DNA of 64,000 bases, taken from assembly GCA_963789015.1 (NCBI GenBank), contig CAWBIU010000001.1, forward strand, positions 1,860,001 through 1,924,000. Reading direction: 5' to 3'. Source of the DNA: JAOPZW01 sp963789015. GTDB taxonomy: Bacteria; Actinomycetota; Thermoleophilia; Solirubrobacterales; Solirubrobacteraceae. Below the pieces are notes generated by a model, which worked only from the letters and a program-made list of their open reading frames with translations, searched no databases and had not been told where the DNA came from. Shown in pieces: positions 58,900-64,000 of the stretch; position 1 is the stretch's first letter, and the number at the start of each line of letters is the position of its first letter. A program made the position numbers and the translations under genes.

Positions 58900-61305
58900 T
58901 TGCCGACGCCTTCTGCCGCCATCACTCCGACGCTCGACCGTCGTCGCGTCGCCCGCTCGCTCGGGCTCTTCTACGCGTGCGCGCCCGTGGCCGCGGAGAT
59001 CCTCCTGCTGCTCGACGCCGTCCAGGGCCGCTGGATCGCGCTGCTGGGGCTCTGCCTGCTCGCCCAGGCGCTCGGCGTGGTCCTCCTGCACGGCGGCCTC
59101 GACGACGCGCCCGAGACGACGCTGAAGGGCCTCATCACGCTGGCCACGGCGCTCGTCGGGGCGATGTGCCTGATCAGCGGCTCGACGGACAACGGGTTCG
59201 CCTACCTCTTCCTCTGGGCGACGCCGTACGCGTTCTTCTTCGGGCTGCGCCACGCGTCGCTCCAGGGCCTGCTGGCCGCCGTCACGCTGACCGGCATCCA
59301 CGCGCTCGTCGACGGCAACCCGCTCACCCATTCCCACCTGCGCGACTGGCTGTTCCCGGTCGCCACGCTGGCCGTCGTCGGCACGATGATGCAGCGCCTG
59401 TCCGGCGAGCTGCTGCGCGCCGACCGCGAGCGCCTGCGCAGCGAGCACGACCGCGCCGAGATCGAGGCCCGCCGCGCGACCTCCGAGCGCGACCGCGCCC
59501 GGCGCGAGTCGGCGATGGGCAGCTTCGGCCGGCTCGCCGTCCAGGCCACGGACCGCCAGGAGCTGCTCGACGGCGCCGTCGCGATCCTCACCGAGACGCT
59601 CGGCGTCGCCGACTGCGCGATCTTCGAGCTCGTGGAGGACGGCGACCGCGTCCGTCTCGCCGCCGGCGCGGGCCAGGCCGGTAACTGGGACGACCCCGAG
59701 AGCCTGCCCGTCGAGGACCGCATGCTCACCGGCTGGGTGCTCGCCGGCCAGGAGCCCGTCGTCGTCTGGGAGTGGGCCAGCGAGCGCCGCTTCGACGCCG
59801 CCGGCCTGCGCACGCGCGGCGTCCGCAGCACCGCCGCCGTCGGCGTGCGCGGCCGCAACGGCGCGTTCGGCATGCTCGCCGTCCACGCGCCCGACGTCGG
59901 CAAGTTCTCCGCCGAGGACGCGCAGTGGCTGCAATCGGTCGCCGATCTGCTCGCCTCCGCGCTGGACCGCGAGCACAGCGAGGCGCGCGTCCGCCACCAG
60001 TCGCTGCACGACGCGCTGACCGGCCTGCCGAACCGCGCGCTCTTCTACGACCGCATCTCCCACGCCTTCTCGCGCGCCGGCCGCGACGGGACGAGCGTCG
60101 CCGTCCTGCTGCTCGACGTCGACCAGTTCAAGACGATCAACGACTCGCTCGGCCACGAGGCCGGCGACGACCTGCTCGTCGCCCTCAGCGCGCGCCTGCT
60201 CGACGTGACCCGCGGGTCGGACACCGTCGCCCGCCTCGGCGGCGACGAGTTCGTCGTCCTGTGCGAGGTCGAGTCCGAGGAGGAGGCCTTCGCGATCGCC
60301 GATCGCATCGCCGACGCCTGGGAGCAGCCGATCCGCGTCGGCACCGGCGGCGAGGTGTTCGTGTCGGCGTCCATCGGCATCGCGCTCGCCCAGGAGCATC
60401 AGACGGCCGAGAAGATGCTGCGCGAGGCCGACGCCGCCATGTACCGCGCCAAGGAAGGCGGTCGCGGCCGCTCCGAGATGTTCGACGAGGCCATGCGCCA
60501 GGTCGCCTTCGAGCGCCTGCGCATCGAGAGCGACCTGCGCCGCGCCGTCGAGCGCGAGCAGTTCCGCGTGCACTACCAGCCGATCTTCGACGTCTCCGAC
60601 CAGCGCCTGCTCGGGGTCGAGGCGCTCGTGCGCTGGGAGCGTCCCGGCAGCGGCATCATCGGCCCGGGCGAGTTCATCGGTCTGGCCGAGGAGACCGGCC
60701 TGATCGCGCCGCTCGGGCGCTGGGTCCTCGAGCGCGCGACGGCCGAGGTCAGCGCCTGGGGCGAGCGCTACCCGGAGGCCGGGAACCTGTGCGTGACCGT
60801 CAACGTCTCCGGCCACCAGCTCGCGCGGCCCGAGTTCGTCGACGAGGTCCGCGGCGCCCTGCGCCGCAGCGGGCTCGAGCCGGCGCAGCTCGGCCTCGAG
60901 ATCACCGAGTCGGTGCTCATGGGCGACGTGTCCGTGTCGCGCCGCACGCTCGAGGCCGTGCGGGCGATGGGCGTGCGCGTCCTGCTCGACGACTTCGGCA
61001 CCGGCTACTCCTCGCTGGCGAGGCTCAAGGGCTTCCCCGTCGACGCCATCAAGATCGATCGCTCCTTCATCGACGGCCTCGGCGCCGAGGAGCAGGACAC
61101 GGCGATCGTCAGCGCGATCGTCGAGATCGCCCACAGCCTCGGGCTCGAGGCCGTCGCCGAGGGCGTCGAGCACCACGGCCAGCTCGACAGCCTGCGCGAC
61201 CTCGGCTGCCGCACGGCGCAGGGCTTCCTGTTCGCCGCGCCGATGCCGGCCGTCGAGCTCGAGGAACTGCTCACCTCGGGCCCGTCCGAGCGCCTCACCG
61301 CCTGA
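58900..61305 (+). CDS. Membrane GAF-GGDEF-EAL protein (c-di-GMP metabolism)
   Basis: An 801-aa protein. It has about five N-terminal transmembrane helices (residues 18-170), a coiled-coil linker, and a GAF domain (about 200-350; LAVQATDRQELLDGAVAIL). The GGDEF domain has an intact active site (GGDEF, residues 447-451; DVDQFKTINDSLGHEAGDDL). The EAL domain has EALVRW (E574), the NVSGHQLARPEFV region, LLDDFGTGYSSLARLKGFPV and EGVEHHGQL. Both catalytic signatures are complete, so it may make and break c-di-GMP. TTG 58900 is the only reasonable start (GGCAGGG upstream). Confidence 0.9.
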   Translation: MPTPSAAITPTLDRRRVARSLGLFYACAPVAAEILLLLDAVQGRWIALLGLCLLAQALGVVLLHGGLDDAPETTLKGLITLATALVGAMCLISGSTDNGFAYLFLWATPYAFFFGLRHASLQGLLAAVTLTGIHALVDGNPLTHSHLRDWLFPVATLAVVGTMMQRLSGELLRADRERLRSEHDRAEIEARRATSERDRARRESAMGSFGRLAVQATDRQELLDGAVAILTETLGVADCAIFELVEDGDRVRLAAGAGQAGNWDDPESLPVEDRMLTGWVLAGQEPVVVWEWASERRFDAAGLRTRGVRSTAAVGVRGRNGAFGMLAVHAPDVGKFSAEDAQWLQSVADLLASALDREHSEARVRHQSLHDALTGLPNRALFYDRISHAFSRAGRDGTSVAVLLLDVDQFKTINDSLGHEAGDDLLVALSARLLDVTRGSDTVARLGGDEFVVLCEVESEEEAFAIADRIADAWEQPIRVGTGGEVFVSASIGIALAQEHQTAEKMLREADAAMYRAKEGGRGRSEMFDEAMRQVAFERLRIESDLRRAVEREQFRVHYQPIFDVSDQRLLGVEALVRWERPGSGIIGPGEFIGLAEETGLIAPLGRWVLERATAEVSAWGERYPEAGNLCVTVNVSGHQLARPEFVDEVRGALRRSGLEPAQLGLEITESVLMGDVSVSRRTLEAVRAMGVRVLLDDFGTGYSSLARLKGFPVDAIKIDRSFIDGLGAEEQDTAIVSAIVEIAHSLGLEAVAEGVEHHGQLDSLRDLGCRTAQGFLFAAPMPAVELEELLTSGPSERLTA

Positions 61306-61316
61306 GCTGATCGTAT

Positions 61317-61333
61317 GGCGGCGTCGCGCCGCC
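61317..61333 (+). terminator. Short hairpin after the GGDEF-EAL gene
   Basis: GGCGGCG (61317-61323) and CGCCGCC (61327-61333) pair around TCG, 12 bp past the stop codon; a purine-rich stretch follows instead of a U tract. Confidence 0.45.
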
Positions 61334-61389
61334 GGGAGGAGGCTGCGCTCCGCGCCCGACTCGCGGGCACGGAGTGAGCCGGGTGGCCC

Positions 61390-62070
61390 TCAGGCCACGG
61401 CGCTCTGGCGCGAGGCCAGGGCGGCGACGTCGTCGAGCACGGCCTCGGCGAGCCGCACGTCGCCGGAGATCTCGAGCTCGGTGCGCGAGCCGTCGAGGCC
61501 GAAGGCCTCGATCCACGCGCGCTCGGGGCCTTCGATCCGGGCGTCGGCCTCGGGCGCCGTGCGCTCCTCGTAGCTGATCGCGCCGTCGGCGACGCGCAGC
61601 ACGTAGGAGTCGAGCGGCTGGCCGCCCCGCGTCACGACGAGCTCGAGGGTGCCGCGCAGGCCCGCCGGCATCTCGAGCCCGGGGGCACAGCGGAGGATCG
61701 CGCCGATGTCGATCGCCTCACCGGGCCGGGGCGGACCCCAGGCCCAGCGATAGCCCCAGCGGGCGACCGAGCCGATGACCGGGAGCAGGTCGCGCGCGCG
61801 CTCGGTCAGCTCGTAGTCGACTCGCGGCGGCACCTCGCGGTACCGCTGCCGGGTGAGCAGCCCATCGGCCACCATCCGGTTCAGGCGTGAACGCAGCTGT
61901 TCGGTCGAGATGCCCGGCAGCACCCGCTGAAGCTCGACGAACCGGCGTGGCCCGCCCGCCAGATCCCGGACGATCAGCAGGGTCCACTTGTCACCCACGA
62001 GGTCCAGCGCGCGCGCGTCAGGCGCCCACTGGTTGTAGGGGTGACGCTTCGGGGGCGGTATGGCGGAGAT
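61390..62070 (-). CDS. HxlR-family winged-helix regulator with SCP2-like C-terminus
   Basis: A 226-aa protein. The HxlR domain reads HPYNQWAPDARALDLVGDKW, TLLIVRDLAGGPRRFVELQR, LPGISTEQLRSRLNRMVADG and VDYELTERARDLLPVI. A sterol-carrier-like domain (LELVVTRGGQPLDSYVLRV) follows. Using the first GTG (61998) would delete the conserved first helix of the HTH domain. The frame is open upstream, and an ATC at 62070 lies exactly 7 nt after a perfect AGGAGG Shine-Dalgarno (62083-62078). No ATG, GTG or TTG lies between. ATC is therefore taken as the start. The usual Cys of HxlR (YCPV) is Ala-Pro here. Ligand unknown. Confidence 0.82.
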   Translation of the reverse strand: MSAIPPPKRHPYNQWAPDARALDLVGDKWTLLIVRDLAGGPRRFVELQRVLPGISTEQLRSRLNRMVADGLLTRQRYREVPPRVDYELTERARDLLPVIGSVARWGYRWAWGPPRPGEAIDIGAILRCAPGLEMPAGLRGTLELVVTRGGQPLDSYVLRVADGAISYEERTAPEADARIEGPERAWIEAFGLDGSRTELEISGDVRLAEAVLDDVAALASRQSAVA

Positions 62071-62245
62071 GGACGGGCCTCCTGAGTCGCGGGGGGAACG
62101 GGTTGGACGCCTCGGCCGTCACCCCGAACACTAGACCACCGATCGGCCGGTCAGCGGGGGTTTTCTGCGACCCATTGGCCGAAGGTCGTACTCCGCATTC
62201 GACGTCGAACGCCAGATTCCGCCCGGGCCTGCGTTGGAGCAGGCG

Positions 62246-62926
62246 ATGGGCATCGTGATCTCCATGCACGACTGGCGCGCACTGCGTGCCGGCGGGCGTC
62301 TCAGCGCCGTCCCCACCGGGCCGCGCCCGGCTCGCCGTGCCGTCCGGGCGACGTTCTTCTACGACCTCTGCTCGCCGTGGACGTACCTGGCCGCCGAGCG
62401 CGCCGACCGCCTGCTGCCAGGGCTGCGCTGGCAGCCGACGAACGCCGATGCGCTCCACGCCGGCGCGGGAGCCGATCCGGATGACGCGCGCGTGCGCGCG
62501 GCGGTGGAACGGCGCGCCGAGGAGCTCGGGCTGCCCGTCGCCTGGCCCGACGACTGGTCGGCCGGGGCGCGCGGCGCGATGCGGATGGCCTCGCTGGCCG
62601 AGGAGCTCGGCTGTGGCGCCGGCTTCGTGCTGGCGGCCACGCGGCTGGCCTTCTGCGGCGGCTACGACCTCGACGACCCGGAGATCCTGGCCGAGGCGGC
62701 CGCCGCCGCGGGACTCGACCTCGAGCTCGCCCTGTGCGCGGCGGGCGAGATCCGCCGCGACCTGGAGATGGAGCGCGCCGCGCTGCGGCTCATGCGCCTC
62801 GGCGCGGCCGATCTCCCGACGGCGATCGTCGACCGCCTCGTCTTCTCCGGCGAGCGCCGCCTGAGCGAGGCGGCCGCGGCGGCGATGGGTCCGCTCGAGC
62901 ATCGCTCGCGGCGCGCCTCGCGCTGA
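62246..62926 (+). CDS. DsbA-fold / 2-hydroxychromene-2-carboxylate isomerase-like protein
   Basis: A 226-aa protein. After about 40 variable residues a thioredoxin-like fold begins (ATFFYDLCSPWTYLAAERAD), with the DxxSPWxYL pattern of the HCCA isomerase/GST-kappa group. A helical insert follows (MRMASLAEELGCGAGFVLAA; FCGGYDLDDPEILAEAA) and the C-terminal beta part reads DLPTAIVDRLVFSGERRL. No CxxC redox motif is seen. It may bind glutathione-like thiols; the substrate is unknown. Start ATG 62246 follows GGAGCAGG; ATG 62264 is a second possibility. It is divergent from the HxlR regulator, which may control it. Confidence 0.8.
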   Translation: MGIVISMHDWRALRAGGRLSAVPTGPRPARRAVRATFFYDLCSPWTYLAAERADRLLPGLRWQPTNADALHAGAGADPDDARVRAAVERRAEELGLPVAWPDDWSAGARGAMRMASLAEELGCGAGFVLAATRLAFCGGYDLDDPEILAEAAAAAGLDLELALCAAGEIRRDLEMERAALRLMRLGAADLPTAIVDRLVFSGERRLSEAAAAAMGPLEHRSRRASR

Positions 62927-62976
62927 GCAGACGGGCGGGTTGCTCACCGGTGCGCGGCTCCGGTCACAATGCCCGG

Positions 62977-64000
62977 ATGCTCCGCGCGGCACTGCGACTG
63001 CTCCTCGACAAGCTCGGGCCGCGCTACCCGCACGTCGTGCTGTCGGCGGTGTTCGGGCTGTCGACGCTCGTCGTGCTCGGCGGCGTCTTCCTGCTCGACC
63101 TGTACGTCGACCTGCCCACCTCGCAGTTCTGGCGCATCCTCGTGGTCACCGAGTCCGCGGTCCTCGTCGAGATCGTGGTCGCGCTGTCGATCGCCTTCCG
63201 CCACCTGCGCCCGGTCGACCCGTGGCTGCGCGGCGTGCGGACGCCGGAGTCGGCGGCCGACGCCTGGCGCGCGCTGGCGGGCCTGCCGCTCGACCTGCTG
63301 CGCTACGCGCGCGGGCTGCCGATCGCCGTCAACATCGTCCCGATCTCGATCTACCTGACGATCGAGCTCGGGCGCCCGCTGTTCCCGTCGGTGCTCATCA
63401 TCGCCGCGGGCGTCGTCGTCGCGCTGGCCTACGCGATGTTCCTGCGCTTCTTCGGCATCGAGCAGGCCATGCGCCCGCTGCTCGAGCGCGTCGCGGCCGA
63501 CGTGCCCGACGGCGTCGAGCTGGGGCGCACGACCGTGCCGTTGAAGTGGCGACTGCTCGTGGGGCTGCCGGTCATCAACGTCATCACCGGCGTCGTCGTC
63601 GTCGGTCTGACCTCCGACGAGCCGAGCCTGCGCACGCTGGGCGTCGGGGTGCTGCTCGCCGTCGCCGTCGCCTTCACGGTGTCGCTGTACCTGTCGCTGC
63701 TGCTCCTGCGCTCGATCGTCGGGCCGATCCAGGACCTGCAGGAGGGCACGCGCAGGGTCGGCGCCGGGGACCTGACCGCGCGCGTCCCGGTCGTCGGCAG
63801 CGACGAGGCGGGCCGCCTGACGGCGTCGTTCAACGGGATGGTCGCGGGGCTGGAGGAGCGCGAGCGCCTGCGCGAGGCCTTCGGCGCGTTCGTCGACCCC
63901 GCGCTCGCCGACCGCGTGCTCGAGCAGGGGGTGCTCCTCGAGGGCGAGGAGGTCGAGGTCACCGTCCTGTTCCTCGACATCCGCGACTTCACGGCGTTCG
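62977..64000 (+). CDS. Class III adenylate/guanylate cyclase, membrane-bound, 5' part
   Basis: The frame is open from ATG 62977 to the window edge (341 codons). It encodes about six transmembrane helices in the first 240 residues (VVLSAVFGLSTLVVLGGVFL; VALAYAMFLRFFGI; VINVITGVVVVGLTS; VGVLLAVAVAFTVSLYLSLL). A HAMP domain follows (IVGPIQDLQEGTRRVGAGDL; GRLTASFNGMVAGLEERERL), then the beginning of a class III cyclase catalytic domain (VEVTVLFLDIRDFTAF, with the first metal-binding Asp). The architecture matches mycobacterial Rv1625c/Rv1319c-like membrane cyclases. CACAAT at 62965-62970, 6 nt before the ATG, could be a leaderless -10 box. Confidence 0.88.
   Translation, partial: MLRAALRLLLDKLGPRYPHVVLSAVFGLSTLVVLGGVFLLDLYVDLPTSQFWRILVVTESAVLVEIVVALSIAFRHLRPVDPWLRGVRTPESAADAWRALAGLPLDLLRYARGLPIAVNIVPISIYLTIELGRPLFPSVLIIAAGVVVALAYAMFLRFFGIEQAMRPLLERVAADVPDGVELGRTTVPLKWRLLVGLPVINVITGVVVVGLTSDEPSLRTLGVGVLLAVAVAFTVSLYLSLLLLRSIVGPIQDLQEGTRRVGAGDLTARVPVVGSDEAGRLTASFNGMVAGLEERERLREAFGAFVDPALADRVLEQGVLLEGEEVEVTVLFLDIRDFTAF

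Overview
The window is about 64 kb of very GC-rich DNA (third codon positions almost all G or C) with frequent GTG starts, NTGA stop/start overlaps and leaderless-looking promoters. Gene content (Mfd, MazG-enolase-FtsB-like order, FecR-like and ScyD-like secreted proteins, CsrA, SARP/BTAD regulator, many c-di-GMP proteins) points to a deep-branching actinobacterium of the Thermoleophilia/Solirubrobacterales kind. That placement is an inference from style and content; no rRNA gene is present.

Layout. 1-227: 5' part of an EAL/HDOD-type signalling gene, divergent from a nine-gene, translationally coupled cluster (371-8992) for a form II CO-dehydrogenase-like molybdenum hydroxylase with its maturation set (coxS-coxL-coxM-moxR-coxE-xdhC-xdhC-mobA-like-coxG). 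9025-16574: methyltransferase, mfd, a PrsA/SurA-like lipoprotein foldase and two tandem FecR-like secreted paralogs. 16582-21593: CHASE2/HD-GYP phosphodiesterase and three secreted or surface proteins, one with PKD domains.

21674-30977 is the most interesting block. It holds a GH114-type endo-galactosaminidase, a spherulin-4/GH135-type hydrolase, a polytopic membrane protein, a PelF-like GT4 glycosyltransferase, a small coiled-coil protein and an Agd3-like (CE18-type) exopolysaccharide deacetylase, preceded in the same operon by an ECF sigma factor and a LuxR-type regulator. The four enzyme classes are those of the fungal galactosaminogalactan cluster, and the glycosyltransferase resembles bacterial PelF. 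The block therefore looks like a bacterial galactosamine-rich exopolysaccharide system.

31322-39315: SARP regulator, mazG-eno-DUF1707, FtsB/DivIC-like gene, GNAT, a frameshifted charged protein, csrA, a secreted thermonuclease and a DUF2090 aldolase-like protein. 39414-42611: YbdK-type ligase, a gene broken by about eight frame changes, and a zinc-ribbon rhomboid pseudoprotease. 42798-53336: a GntR-controlled oxalate-type locus (TPP-dependent acyl-CoA lyase/decarboxylase, formyl-CoA:oxalate CoA-transferase, ADP-forming acyl-CoA synthetase, divergent Nramp-like transporter, membrane partner), followed by sucCD with its own promoter. 53438-64000: small conserved genes, csaA, a sigma factor fused to an anti-sigma-like zinc-binding motif and a membrane segment, a ScyD-like protein, tRNA-Leu(UAA), a GGDEF-EAL protein, an HxlR regulator, a DsbA-fold protein and the 5' part of a class III nucleotide cyclase.

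Two cross-cutting signals deserve attention. Three genes (23678, 39414, 62070) have no acceptable ATG/GTG/TTG start, and each has an ATC codon exactly where a start is expected. Many genes also carry a TANNNT box 6-8 nt upstream of the start codon, implying widespread leaderless transcription. No insertion sequence, prophage, CRISPR array or rRNA was found.
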